From: Phenylobacterium sp.
GTDB lineage: Bacteria > Pseudomonadota > Alphaproteobacteria > Caulobacterales > Caulobacteraceae
DNA length: 64,000 nucleotides
Assembly: GCF_016793225.1 (NCBI RefSeq)
Contig: NZ_JAEUMN010000143.1
Span: 1-64,000 of the forward strand
Direction: 5' to 3'
Shown piece after piece: positions 8,407 to 17,648 of the stretch (the first letter of the stretch is position 1; every line of letters starts with the position of its first letter). The notes beneath the pieces are model-generated. The model searched no databases, was not told the origin of the DNA, and saw only the letters and a program-made list of their open reading frames with translations. A program made the position numbers and the translations under genes.

Positions 8407-9414
8407 TCAGGCGTCCTGCGTCTGCGGGGCCGCGCGGCCCAGGCCGCCCAGCTGCCAGCCCACGGCCTTGGCCATGCGCTCGTAGAAGCTGACCTCGTAG
8501 GCTTCCTCGGGCGTCTCGCGCACCATCCGGTCCATGATGATCGCGTCCTCGCCCACCAGGATGCGCCAGCGCTCGGCCTTCACGCCATCGAGGATGATGG
8601 TGGCCGCCTGGGCCGCCGTCGTCGGCGCATCCTCGCGGAAGCGGCGCGCCTGCTCGGCCATCATCGCCTGGATCGCGGCGTCCGGCACCTGCGAGGGGTC
8701 CATGCCCATCCGCGCCATCCGCTCGCGCGCCGAAGCGAGCTCGGCCGGGGTCAGCTCGTCGCTCCAGTCGCCGCGGAACACCTTGCGCGAGTTGCCGGCG
8801 ATGTCGGTGCCGATGTGGCCGGGCATCACCACCGAGCACTTGATGTGCGGGGCGTTGACCCGGAGGTCGGTGATCAGCGCCTCGGTGAAGCCCTTCACGG
8901 CGAACTTCGCCGCGGCATAGGCCGAGTGCGAGACGCCGGGGCCGAGGCTGGCCCAGAAACCGTTCACCGAGGCGGTGTTGACGATGTGGGCTTCGTCCGC
9001 CGCCAGCAGCATCGGCATGAAGGTGCGGCAGCCGTAGTAGACGCCGTACCAGCAGACATTGAACGTCCGCTCCCAGGCCTCCCGCTCCTCGGGCTTCACC
9101 ATCGAGCCGCCGCCGCCGATGCCGGCGTTGTTGAAGAGCAGGTGCAGCCGTTCGGCCTCGTGCGCCGCCGCGGCCTCGTCGCGGAAGCGGCGCAGGTCCT
9201 CCTCGCTGGCCACGTCGGCGTGGTGCGCCGTGATTCTGGCGCCCTGCGGGATCCCGTCCGCCTGGCAGAGGCGGATCGTCTCGGCCATGTTGGCGTCCGA
9301 GACGTCGCACATGGCGACGCTGCAGCCTTCGGCGATCAGCTGGCGGGCCAGCTCGCGGCCCATCCCCGTGCCGCCGCCCGTGACCACCGCGAACTTGCCG
9401 GCGAAATCCTTCAT
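8407..9414 (-). CDS. SDR family NAD(P)-dependent oxidoreductase
   Basis: 335 residues. Cofactor motif TGGGTGMG (12-19), NNAG (95-98), Ser149, and the catalytic pair Tyr166/Lys170 in SAYAAAK. The protein is longer than a minimal SDR (about 250), with a C-terminal extension of about 80 residues including RFREDAPTTAAQAATIIL, as in a subgroup of alphaproteobacterial SDRs. It should oxidise or reduce a hydroxyl/carbonyl substrate. First gene of a probable operon with DUF2277. The acidic residue after the second beta strand (CDVSD, Asp37) suggests NAD rather than NADP. Confidence 0.9.
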   Translation of the reverse strand: MKDFAGKFAVVTGGGTGMGRELARQLIAEGCSVAMCDVSDANMAETIRLCQADGIPQGARITAHHADVASEEDLRRFRDEAAAAHEAERLHLLFNNAGIGGGGSMVKPEEREAWERTFNVCWYGVYYGCRTFMPMLLAADEAHIVNTASVNGFWASLGPGVSHSAYAAAKFAVKGFTEALITDLRVNAPHIKCSVVMPGHIGTDIAGNSRKVFRGDWSDELTPAELASARERMARMGMDPSQVPDAAIQAMMAEQARRFREDAPTTAAQAATIILDGVKAERWRILVGEDAIIMDRMVRETPEEAYEVSFYERMAKAVGWQLGGLGRAAPQTQDA

Positions 9415-9501
9415 GACGCTGTCCTCGAAACGCGTTTTGCCCAGCCTACGCCGGATGCGGGCCGGCGTAAGCCGTCACGCAGCGTCAAGCGGCGGCGCCG
9501 G

Positions 9502-10659
9502 TCAGGGCTGGGTCGCGACGCTGCTGCCGGCGGTGGAGGCGACGCGGCCGGGGTCGGCGGCGCAGGTGCGGCCGGCGGCCTCGTCGGCCAGGCGCTGGAA
9601 ACGGGCGTCGAACGCCGAGACCAGCTGCGGCTCGGCGCTCCGCGCGAGGATCTCCTGGTTCATCATCCGCGAGCCGAAGTTGTAGTTCAGGCTCCCGAAC
9701 CAGGCGGTGCGGCGGTCCTCGTGGTCGACGATCACGAACTTGGCGTGCATCGGCAGCCCTTCGGGATCGCAGAAGCGCATCACCTCCACGCCCGAGCGGC
9801 GCAGCTCGGCCACCACGTCGCGCGGCACGCGGCGGCGGGTGTCGTGGACGACGAGCTCCACCCGGGCGCCACGCTGGGCGGCCGCCATCAGGCGGGCGGC
9901 GACCGGCCCCTTGTCCATGTGCGAGACCGCCGCGCGGACCTCGTCGCCCGGACCCAGGCGGGCGATCCGCCGCTCCACCACGTCGGGACGCAGGCGCGGG
10001 TAGAAGTAGAAGGCGATGTCGTCGCCGATCCGCTTGGCCTTGTTCGCGCGCTTGCCGAAGCGGAAGAAGGCGCGGCCTTCCCAGATCCGCCGCGCCTGGG
10101 CGCGCAGGGCGTCGACGGCCTCCGGGTCGCGGAAGTCCACCAGCAGGTTCTCGCCCCGGTCCTGGTCGCCGATGTCCTTCAGGAGCTTGGGATCGTCGAG
10201 GCCCCCGGACGGATTGTAGGAGCCGATGAAGGCGGCCGGCTCGGGACCCCCCGAGAAGGTGTAGATCTTGGCGTGCAGGTGCTGCCCGGGAAGCCACGAC
10301 CGGTGCAGGCGCAGGCCGTCCCCCAGACCCGCCTTCAGATGCTCGATCGCAGGCCGGTTGACCGACGCGCGGCGAGGGTTGCCCTCGAGCACCAGCCGGA
10401 CGCGGACGCCGCGCGCCTTGGCCGCGATGAGGGCGTCGGCCAGTTCCGGATCGCGGAAGTAGTAGGTCGCCCAGGTGATCTCGCTGCCCGCCGGCGCGGC
10501 CCGCACGCGTTCGAGCAGCAGGTCGCGCAGGGCTTGCGGCGGCTGGTCGACGCCCCCGTAGTGGAGCGTGGCGCTCACCGGCTCGTTCGGCGGAGGCAGG
10601 ACGGCAGGGCTGTCGAGCACGGGGCGCGGGACTCGCGGTTGGGCGGGCGGAAAGAGCAA
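9502..10659 (-). CDS. Phospholipase D-like domain protein
   Basis: 385 residues with two PLD repeats. The second has a full HKD motif (H305-A-K307-F-V-I-V-D312) followed by GSLNYN. The first has H129-A-K131 and GSYNPSGG, but a Ser stands where the motif Asp is expected. Two such repeats form one active site in PLD/cardiolipin synthase/nuclease proteins. No convincing signal peptide. No operon partner with a clear lipid role, although the next genes on this strand are a lipoprotein methyltransferase and a glycosyltransferase. Substrate (phosphodiester lipid or nucleic acid) is open. Confidence 0.85.
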   Translation of the reverse strand: MLFPPAQPRVPRPVLDSPAVLPPPNEPVSATLHYGGVDQPPQALRDLLLERVRAAPAGSEITWATYYFRDPELADALIAAKARGVRVRLVLEGNPRRASVNRPAIEHLKAGLGDGLRLHRSWLPGQHLHAKIYTFSGGPEPAAFIGSYNPSGGLDDPKLLKDIGDQDRGENLLVDFRDPEAVDALRAQARRIWEGRAFFRFGKRANKAKRIGDDIAFYFYPRLRPDVVERRIARLGPGDEVRAAVSHMDKGPVAARLMAAAQRGARVELVVHDTRRRVPRDVVAELRRSGVEVMRFCDPEGLPMHAKFVIVDHEDRRTAWFGSLNYNFGSRMMNQEILARSAEPQLVSAFDARFQRLADEAAGRTCAADPGRVASTAGSSVATQP

Positions 10660-10749
10660 CCCAGCTTAGGCCGAAGCGCAAGTCCCGGCGACACATTCCC
10701 GCCGCTGGCCCCCTGGCTCTCCCCTGGCGCGGGGCGGGCGGCGCGCCCG

Positions 10750-11490
10750 TCAGCGCGGGGCGCGGCAGGGCATGATGTCGGCGGGCTTGGGCCGTTCGTC
10801 GGGGGCCTCGAAGATGGCGATGTAGCCGACGCCGCCGTCCATCACGCGGCGGCCCAGCTGCCGGTAGCCCACCGCCTCGAACTCGCAGCGCAGCAGGCGC
10901 GGGGGCGTGCCGTGGCTCTGTGTGGGCCGGTCGAGGTCGATCACGCCCACCCGGCCGCCGGGCTTCATCTGCGCGGCCAGGTTCCACAGCAGGGCGTAGG
11001 GGCTCTCGATCTCGTGGTACATGTGGACGAGGACGGCTCGGTCGATCGAGCGCGGCGGAAGGCTGGGGTCGTCGCCCTTCCCCACGATGATCCTGACGTT
11101 CTTCAGGCCCCGGCGCTCGGCCTCGCGGCGCAGGCCCGAGATGTAGGACTCCACGATGTCCTCGGCATAGACGATCCCCTCGGGGCCGACCGCCGGCGAC
11201 AGGCGAAGGGTGTGGTATCCGGACCCGGCCCCGATATCGGCCACCGTCATGCCGCGCTTGATGCCCAGCGCCCGGATCAGCTGGCCCGACTCGTCGGCGG
11301 CGTCGCGGTCGGGGCCGGACGACCAGGCCGGGGCGACGATGCCCGCCACGGGCCGGTCCGGCTTCGGGAAGCCGTCCGGAAACCGTTCGACGGCCGCGGG
11401 CGCCGGCGGCGCGGCGCCCTCGCTGGGCTTCGAGCAGGCGGCGGTGGCGAGCACCGCGAAAAGGGCCAGTCCAAGTCTCATGTGGACCAT
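10750..11490 (-). CDS. Lipoprotein with class I SAM-dependent methyltransferase fold
   Basis: 246 residues. The N-terminus is a lipoprotein signal (MRLGLALFAVLATAAC, lipobox A-T-A-A-C), so the mature protein should be anchored outside the cytoplasm. The body has SAM-binding motif I VADIGAGSGYHTL and later VLVHMYHEIESPYALL. SAM is cytoplasmic, so an exported methyltransferase is odd; either the fold has another role or the signal is not cleaved. Start ATG at 11488-11490; an alternative ATG nine bases downstream would also keep the lipobox. It begins 20 bp after the glycosyltransferase stop, suggesting an operon. Confidence 0.82.
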   Translation of the reverse strand: MVHMRLGLALFAVLATAACSKPSEGAAPPAPAAVERFPDGFPKPDRPVAGIVAPAWSSGPDRDAADESGQLIRALGIKRGMTVADIGAGSGYHTLRLSPAVGPEGIVYAEDIVESYISGLRREAERRGLKNVRIIVGKGDDPSLPPRSIDRAVLVHMYHEIESPYALLWNLAAQMKPGGRVGVIDLDRPTQSHGTPPRLLRCEFEAVGYRQLGRRVMDGGVGYIAIFEAPDERPKPADIMPCRAPR

Positions 11491-11510
11491 TCGGCTCGGG
11501 CGCGACGGCG

Positions 11511-12239
11511 TCAGGTGATGGGTTGGCCGGCCTCGTGCAGGCGCTTGGCTTCCCAGTAATCGAACAGCTTGGGGTAAGGCTCGTCGGGCGAACGCAGCAT
11601 GCAGCGCGAACCCGGCGGCGGCGTCTCGCCGTGCTCGATATAGGTCATCGCCCACATGGTCCGGTAGTTGACCGTCGGCTTCGACACATGCGCCAGCACG
11701 GCGTTCGAGTTCTTGATGATCGCCCAGAGCACATAGTCGTCCACGATCGAGGCCCGCGGGTCCTTGAACGCCCACGCGCCGATGGCCGCGAAGGCGGCGC
11801 GCGTGATGAAGAAGCAGTTCATGTCGCAGAAATCGGCCCCGTTCGACTGCTTGCACACCGCCATGACGCTGCCGTCCGGGCGGATCAGGTTGCGGGTGGC
11901 CGTGACGATGTGCGCCCCCGTCTCCTGCTGGCGGCGGATCAGGGTCTCGATGTGGTCGGGCTCGTACCAGTTGTCCGCGTCGAGGAAGGTGATGGCGTCG
12001 TAGCCCTGGCTGCAGGCGCTCATGGCGGCCACGGCGCGCGGGGTGTCGCCGAAGTCCCCGTGGTTCCAGGGCAGCGGGAAGTGGCGGACCGGCCAGGCGT
12101 CGATCTCGGAGTTCGGGTGGCCGTCGGCGACCATGATGTGGGTCACGTCCGGGTGGGTCTGCGCCGCCACGCTCTCGTGGCAGCCCCGCAGCTGTTCCAC
12201 GGATTCCTTGAAGTAGGGGGTAATGACGGCGACACGCAT
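11511..12239 (-). CDS. Family 2-type glycosyltransferase
   Basis: 242 residues, GT-A fold: VAVITPYFKESVEQLRGC at the N-terminus and the metal/nucleotide-sugar motif FLDADNWYEPDHI with D87-A-D89. This is a short single-domain GT2-like enzyme, cytoplasmic or peripheral at the inner membrane. The sugar donor is not evident. It heads the 11490-10750 lipoprotein methyltransferase gene on the same strand and is divergent from the helicase gene at 12328. Confidence 0.85.
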   Translation of the reverse strand: MRVAVITPYFKESVEQLRGCHESVAAQTHPDVTHIMVADGHPNSEIDAWPVRHFPLPWNHGDFGDTPRAVAAMSACSQGYDAITFLDADNWYEPDHIETLIRRQQETGAHIVTATRNLIRPDGSVMAVCKQSNGADFCDMNCFFITRAAFAAIGAWAFKDPRASIVDDYVLWAIIKNSNAVLAHVSKPTVNYRTMWAMTYIEHGETPPPGSRCMLRSPDEPYPKLFDYWEAKRLHEAGQPIT

Positions 12240-12327
12240 CCGAGCAGCCTTACCCCGCCCGGCGTCCCGGCGAAACCGGAGATGCGCGGGCGGATGAAAC
12301 GGAACGGGAACGTGCTATAGCGGCGCG

Positions 12328-14808
12328 ATGGCCGACGCCTCCGGTCCCACCGCCGACCTCCTGCCGCCGCGCTTCGCCGACTGGTTCGCCCGCCGCGGCT
12401 GGAGCCCGCGCGCGCACCAGCTCGAGATGGTGGCCCAGGGCCGCGGCGGGCGCGACGCCCTGCTGATCGCGCCTACGGGCGGGGGCAAGACGCTGGCGGG
12501 CTTCCTGCCCAGCCTGATCGAACTCGCCGAGCGGCCCCCGGCGAACGCGCCGCGCGGCCTGCACACGCTCTACATCTCGCCCCTCAAGGCGCTCGCGGTG
12601 GACGTCGAGCGGAACCTCGGCGCGCCGATCCTGGAGATGGGCCTGCCGGTGACGGCCGAGAGCCGGACCGGGGACACCGGCCTCTCCCGTCGGCAGCGCC
12701 AGCGCGTGAAGCCGCCGGACATCCTGCTCACCACGCCCGAGCAGCTGGCGCTGCTGTGCGCCTGGGAAGGCGCGCGGCTCTACTTCGAGGACCTGCGCTG
12801 CGTGATCCTCGACGAGATCCATACGCTCCATTCGTCGAAGCGCGGGGACCTCCTGGCCCTGGACCTCGCCCGGCTGCAGGCGCTCGCCCCGAACATGCGC
12901 CGCGTGGGCCTCTCGGCCACCATCGACGACCCCGAGGTGATCAAGGCCTGGATGGCTTCGCATCGTGCGGCGCCGGGCGCCGGCGCCGAGGCCATAACGC
13001 TCGTCCGCGGGCCGCCGGGGGCCGAGCCGGTCGTGGACGTCCTGCTCAGCGAGGGCCGCGTGCCGTGGAGCGGCCATACCGCCCAGCACGCCATGGCCGA
13101 GGTCTACGAGCAGATCCGCCGCGCCCGCACCGCCCTGGTGTTCGTCAACACGCGCTTCCAGGCCGAGTTCGCCTTCCAGGAGCTGTGGAAGCTGAACGAG
13201 GACGCGCTGCCGATCGCCCTGCACCACGGCAGCCTGGCGGCCGAGCAGCGGCGCAAGGTCGAGGCCGCGATGGCCCGCGGCGAACTGCGGGCGGTGGTCT
13301 GCACTTCGACCCTCGACCTCGGGATCGACTGGGGCGACGTGGACCTCGTCATCCAGCTCGCCAGCCCCAAGGGCGCCTCGCGCATGGTCCAGCGGATCGG
13401 CCGAGCGAACCACCGGCTGGACGAGCCCAGCCACGCGCTCTTCGTGCCCGCCAACCGGTTCGAGATGCTGGAGTGCCAGGCGGCCCGGGAGGCCATCGCC
13501 GAAAACCGGCTGGACGGCGATCCGCCGCGCGTGGGCGCCCTGGACGTGCTGGCCCAGCACGTGATGGGCTGCGCGGTCTCCGAGCCGTTCGACATGCTGG
13601 AGCTGTACGACGAGGTCCGCTCCGCCGGCCCCTACCGCGACCTGCCGTGGGAGGACTTCGAGCAGGTCGTCGATTTCGTCTCCACCGGCGGCTACGCGCT
13701 CAAGACCTACGACCGTTTCCGACGCATCGTGCGGTTACCCGACGGGCGCTGGAAGGTGAGGGACCTGAACGTGGCGCAGCGGCACAGGCTGAACGTGGGG
13801 GCGATCGTGAGCCCCGCGATGCTCTCGGTGCGCATCGCCACCCGCGGCGGCAAGGGCGGCCGCAAGGTGGGCGAGGTCGAGGAAGGCATGCTCGAGATGC
13901 TGGACCCCGGCGACACCTTCGTGTTCGCAGGCCAGGTCTGGGCGCTCGTCGGCGTCACCAACCTGGACGTTCTCGTCCGCCCCGCGCCGGATCGCGACGC
14001 CAAGATGCCCTCGTGGGGCGGCTCGAAGTTCGCGCTCTCCACCTATCTCGCCAAGCGCGTGCGCCAGCTGATGTTCGTTGAGGCGCACTGGACGGTGCTC
14101 CCGGCGGACGTGCGCGAGTGGCTCGAGGTGCAGAAGGACAAGTCGCTGATCGTGGGCGAGGACGAGCTGCTGCTGGAGACCTTCCCGCACCGCAAGCGCC
14201 AGTTCCTCGTCTGCTACCCCTTCGAGGGCCGCCTGGCGCACACCACCCTGGCGATGCTGCTCACGCGCCGGCTGGAACGGTTGGGCGTGGGGCCCCTGGG
14301 CTTCGTCTGCAACGACTATGCGCTGGCGGTCTGGGCCCTGAACCCGATGTCCGGTCTCGACTTCGACGAGCTGTTCGCCCAGGACATGCTGGGCGACGAC
14401 CTCGAGTCGTGGCTCGCGGAGAGCTTCATGATGAAGCGCGCCTTCAAGAGCTGCGCGATCATCGCGGGTCTGGTCGAGAAGCGCTTCACGGGCGAGCAGC
14501 AGAAGACGGGGCGGCAGATCACCTTCTCGACCGACCTGATCTACGACGTGCTGCGCCGGCACGAGCCCGACCATCTGCTGCTGCGCTGCGCCCGCGCCGA
14601 TGCGGCGAGCGGCCTCATCGACGTGGCGCGTCTCTCGGACATGCTGGCGCGCATCAAGGGCCGGATTCGCCACGCGCCCCTGGACCACCTTTCGCCCTTC
14701 TCCGTGCCGATCCTGCTCGAGATCGGCAAGGAGCGTTCGCCCGGCGGGGCCGGCGAGATGATCCTGGCCGAGGCGGAAGCCGAACTGATCGCCGAGGCCA
14801 CCCAGTGA
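12328..14808 (+). CDS. Ligase-associated DNA damage response DEXH helicase (Lhr-like)
   Basis: 826 residues. Walker A APTGGGKT with Lys54, DEIH box at 162-165, SAT motif (GLSATID, near 195), motif V TLDLGIDWGDVDL and motif VI QRIGRANHR, followed by the long C-terminal DUF1998/Lhr-type domain. This length and order match the ligase-associated branch of Lhr-type superfamily 2 helicases. The stop TGA overlaps the GTG start of the PdeM-like gene by four bases (14805-14808), so they are translationally coupled. The ATP-dependent ligase and MBL-fold exonuclease that complete the system in other bacteria are not in the window. Confidence 0.93.
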   Translation: MADASGPTADLLPPRFADWFARRGWSPRAHQLEMVAQGRGGRDALLIAPTGGGKTLAGFLPSLIELAERPPANAPRGLHTLYISPLKALAVDVERNLGAPILEMGLPVTAESRTGDTGLSRRQRQRVKPPDILLTTPEQLALLCAWEGARLYFEDLRCVILDEIHTLHSSKRGDLLALDLARLQALAPNMRRVGLSATIDDPEVIKAWMASHRAAPGAGAEAITLVRGPPGAEPVVDVLLSEGRVPWSGHTAQHAMAEVYEQIRRARTALVFVNTRFQAEFAFQELWKLNEDALPIALHHGSLAAEQRRKVEAAMARGELRAVVCTSTLDLGIDWGDVDLVIQLASPKGASRMVQRIGRANHRLDEPSHALFVPANRFEMLECQAAREAIAENRLDGDPPRVGALDVLAQHVMGCAVSEPFDMLELYDEVRSAGPYRDLPWEDFEQVVDFVSTGGYALKTYDRFRRIVRLPDGRWKVRDLNVAQRHRLNVGAIVSPAMLSVRIATRGGKGGRKVGEVEEGMLEMLDPGDTFVFAGQVWALVGVTNLDVLVRPAPDRDAKMPSWGGSKFALSTYLAKRVRQLMFVEAHWTVLPADVREWLEVQKDKSLIVGEDELLLETFPHRKRQFLVCYPFEGRLAHTTLAMLLTRRLERLGVGPLGFVCNDYALAVWALNPMSGLDFDELFAQDMLGDDLESWLAESFMMKRAFKSCAIIAGLVEKRFTGEQQKTGRQITFSTDLIYDVLRRHEPDHLLLRCARADAASGLIDVARLSDMLARIKGRIRHAPLDHLSPFSVPILLEIGKERSPGGAGEMILAEAEAELIAEATQ

Positions 14809-15533
14809 ACGACGTCAGCGTGACCTTCTCCTACGCCTTCGCCGGCAGCCCCTGCGGCGGGCTGCGGACGCGGGTGCGGAGCGCCGAGGTGACGATGCGG
14901 CCGTCCGGGGCGCTGTGGGTGGAGGCCGAGCGCGCGCTGGTGGTGGCCGACCTGCACCTGGAGAAGGGCTCCAGCTACGCGGCCCGCGGCCAGATGCTGC
15001 CGCCCTACGACACCCGCGAGACCCTGCGGCGCCTGGAGGCGGAGACGGCGGCGCTGTCGCCGCAGGTCGTGGTGCTCCTGGGCGACACCTTCCACGACCG
15101 CCGGGCCGAGGCGCGGCTGGCCGAGGACGACGCCGCCCGCCTGCGGACCCTCGCCGTCGGCCGCACGCTGGTGTGGGTGATCGGCAATCACGACGCCGAC
15201 GGCCCGAAGGCGCTCCCCGGCGAGGCGGCCGACGAACTCGACCTCTGCGGCCTGCGCTTCCGGCACGAGCCCCAGGCGGGCGCCCAGCCGGGCGAAGTGG
15301 CGGGCCACCTGCATCCGGCGGCCAAGGTGCGCGCCCCGCGCGGCGTGATCCGCCGGCGTTGCTTCGTGACCGACGGCGAGCGGGTGATCCTGCCGGCGTT
15401 CGGCGCGTATGCGGGCGGGCTGAACATCCGCGACGCCGCCTTCGCCGGCCTGTTCGTCCGCCCCCCGCTGGCCGGAGCGCTGGGCCCGCAGGCCGTGCGG
15501 GCGATCGGATGGCGGCAGCTCACCGACGACTGA
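14805..15533 (+). CDS. pdeM: Ligase-associated DNA damage response endonuclease PdeM-like
   Basis: 242 residues, calcineurin-like metallophosphoesterase: D-x-H in VVADLHLEKGSS, GDTFHD, GNHD and GHLHPA, the four metal-site blocks in order. PPYDTRETL is a family signature near the N-terminus. The start is GTG in the overlap GTGA with the helicase stop; an ATG at 14895 would cut the N-terminal strand. Expected to act as a metal-dependent nuclease in DNA repair with the upstream helicase. Confidence 0.88.
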   Translation: MNDVSVTFSYAFAGSPCGGLRTRVRSAEVTMRPSGALWVEAERALVVADLHLEKGSSYAARGQMLPPYDTRETLRRLEAETAALSPQVVVLLGDTFHDRRAEARLAEDDAARLRTLAVGRTLVWVIGNHDADGPKALPGEAADELDLCGLRFRHEPQAGAQPGEVAGHLHPAAKVRAPRGVIRRRCFVTDGERVILPAFGAYAGGLNIRDAAFAGLFVRPPLAGALGPQAVRAIGWRQLTDD

Positions 15534-15662
15534 CCGGAGAAGGCGACGCTCCGCGACAACCGACCGGCGTTCGCGCGCCGGCGTTACGTTTCGCGGCCGA
15601 CACCTGAAATTAACGTCGTTTTTCAAGGTCTCGTTAGGGTCTCGGCCTGACCCTCCAGGTTT

Positions 15663-16166
15663 ATGAAACGTAAACAACCGTGGCTGGAGTGGCTGAGCCG
15701 GAGCGACGCCGACATCGCCGCGGCGTGGATGGAAGCCTGGTGGATCGACGGGCGCTCGCACGCCGAGACCGACCGGATCCCGCGGCGCCTGCGCATCGAG
15801 ATCGAGCAGCTGCACCTGGCGCTCATCGACATCGTCGCCAACGACCCGGCGCGAGCGCTCGAGATCGCCTTCGTCGTCGCGCGCACCGCCGAGCATCCGG
15901 GGATGGTGACCGAGATCACGGCCAGCGTGGTACGCGACGTCACGACCGCAGACGCGACCCTCTGGGACTGCGTCGCGCTGGAGGCGGCGAGCAACGTGCG
16001 GCTGCTGCACGCGGTCGGGCTGGTCTGGGGCGCGGAGACGCCGCCACAGCTGCGCGACGCGTTCCGGCGGCTCGCCCGCGGCGACGCGCAGCCCCGGCCC
16101 GAGCCGCGGACGTTCACCGATGCGCCGCCCCGCCTGGGCGGCCCCGCCGGACCGCCGCGCTCCTGA
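15663..16166 (+). CDS. Hypothetical protein, possibly DUF6869-like
   Basis: 167 residues, starting MKRKQPWLEWLSRSDADIAA. Trp-rich N-terminus (AAWMEAWWIDG), then LHLALIDIVANDPARALEIAFVV, which resembles the helical repeat of DUF6869-type proteins, and a Pro/Arg-rich tail (TDAPPRLGGPAGPP). No signal peptide or membrane helix. The 129-bp upstream gap contains TTAAC at 15610, a half CtrA-type site, and no clear sigma boxes. Function unknown; the coding frame looks convincing by composition. Confidence 0.6.
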   Translation: MKRKQPWLEWLSRSDADIAAAWMEAWWIDGRSHAETDRIPRRLRIEIEQLHLALIDIVANDPARALEIAFVVARTAEHPGMVTEITASVVRDVTTADATLWDCVALEAASNVRLLHAVGLVWGAETPPQLRDAFRRLARGDAQPRPEPRTFTDAPPRLGGPAGPPRS

Positions 16167-16236
16167 CGCGGCCGGTTCTTGACACGGCCGCGGGCGGCGG
16201 CTCGCATCGCTTCCGCGTAGCCGGTCGGGGACCCGC

Positions 16237-17559
16237 GTGATCAGACGACTTATCCTGCTGGCGGCCGCCGCGTTCGCCGCGCCCGCCCTGGCTGCGCCGG
16301 TGCTCTACCGCGACGCCACGCTGATCGACGGCGCGGGGGGCCCGGCGAGGCCCCACATGTCGGTGCTGGTGGAAGGCGAGCGTATCGTCCGTGTCGCGCC
16401 CGACGGCGAGGCGCCGCCGCCCGGCGCCCGCGTGGTGGACCTGGCCGGCAAGTTCATGGCGCCGGGCCTGATCGACAGCCACGAGCATCTGGCGACCCCG
16501 CCCAACCGGCGGCAGGCGGAAGGCAGCCTGCGCCGCGACCTCTACGGCGGCGTGACCGCCGTGCGCGACATGGCCGACGACCTGCGCAGCGTCGCCGAAC
16601 TGGCGCGCGCCAGCCGCAACGGCGAGATCCCCGCCCCCGACATCTACTACGCCGCCCTCGTGGCCGGCCGGTCGTTCTTCGACGATCCCCGCACGCGCGC
16701 CGTGTCGCTGGGCTACACGCCCGGGAGCGCGCCGTGGATGCAGGCGGTCGACGCGTCCACCGACCTGCGGGAGGCGATGACGCTGGCCCGCGGCACGGGC
16801 GCCACCGCGATCAAGATCTACGCGAACCTGCCGCCGGACCTGGTGGCGAGGATCGCGGCCGAGGCCCGTCGCCAGGGCCTGAAGGTGTGGGCGCACACGG
16901 CGGTCTATCCCACGTCCCCGGGCGAGGTGGCCGCAGCCGGGCCGCACGTGATGAGCCACGCCTGCTCCCTGGCTCACGAGGCCGCCGGCACGCCCGCGAC
17001 CTATCAGGCGCGCCAGCCCATCGACCCCGCCCCGTTCCTGGCCGGCGACAACGCCGCCGTCGCCCGCGTGGTCGGCCGGATGGCGGCCGACGGCATCCTG
17101 CTGGACGCGACGGCAGGCCTCTACGGCCGCCTCTCGGCCGAGGCCGCGAAGTCGCCCGGCGCGCGCCGGCCGCTGTGCGCCGGCGAGCTGTCCGCCGCGC
17201 TCACCCGGCAGGCCTGGAAGGCGGGCGTCGAGATCAGCGCCGGAACGGACTGGGTCGCGCCCTGGGACGACCCGTGGCCCACGCTGTTCCACGAGCTTGC
17301 GGCGCTGCAGGCGCTGGGCATGCCGGCGGCGCAGGTGATCCGGGTCGCCACGCTGAACGGCGCCCGCGCGGCCGGCCAGGAGGCGGACATGGGCTCGATC
17401 GCCCCGGGCAAGCTCGCGAACCTGATCGTGCTGTCGCGCGATCCGACCGCCGACGTCGCCAACCTGAAGAGCCTGGAACTGGTCGTGAAGCGCGGCCGCG
17501 AGCATCCCCGCCGCGACTTCCGGCCGCTGTCGCGGGAAGAGATGGAGGACCGGGAATGA
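16237..17559 (+). CDS. Exported amidohydrolase family protein
   Basis: 440 residues. Signal peptide MIRRLILLAAAAFAAPALAA, then the amidohydrolase scaffold: DATLIDGAGGPA, metal pair H82-x-H84 in DSHEHL, a barrel His in VWAHTAV, and the catalytic/metal Asp in SAGTDWVAPW. This is the imidazolonepropionase/prolidase-like subgroup often exported in Caulobacterales and Xanthomonadales. Because of the signal it should act in the periplasm. The unknown-family gene at 17649 follows on the same strand 89 bp later. Substrate unknown, possibly a peptide-like or cyclic amide. Confidence 0.9.
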   Translation: MIRRLILLAAAAFAAPALAAPVLYRDATLIDGAGGPARPHMSVLVEGERIVRVAPDGEAPPPGARVVDLAGKFMAPGLIDSHEHLATPPNRRQAEGSLRRDLYGGVTAVRDMADDLRSVAELARASRNGEIPAPDIYYAALVAGRSFFDDPRTRAVSLGYTPGSAPWMQAVDASTDLREAMTLARGTGATAIKIYANLPPDLVARIAAEARRQGLKVWAHTAVYPTSPGEVAAAGPHVMSHACSLAHEAAGTPATYQARQPIDPAPFLAGDNAAVARVVGRMAADGILLDATAGLYGRLSAEAAKSPGARRPLCAGELSAALTRQAWKAGVEISAGTDWVAPWDDPWPTLFHELAALQALGMPAAQVIRVATLNGARAAGQEADMGSIAPGKLANLIVLSRDPTADVANLKSLELVVKRGREHPRRDFRPLSREEMEDRE

Positions 17560-17648
17560 GCCGCCGCACCGTCGCGCCGACGGCCGCCGCCTCCGCCGGA
17601 AGGCGAAAGCTATGCGTGCGCCGCCCGGGGCGATTAAGCTCGCGTTCG

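Noticed and set aside
8375-9310. Long minus-strand frame in front of the DUF2277 gene
   Set aside because: It runs opposite the codon bias of the SDR gene on the same strand and its only believable part is the final 90 residues (DUF2277).
12250-13560. Long minus-strand frame opposite the helicase gene
   Set aside because: The helicase motifs in the plus frame are unambiguous; the minus frame shows none.
15610-15623. TTAA near 15610 as a CtrA site
   Set aside because: Only one half-site matches; the second position reads TTTT rather than TTAA.
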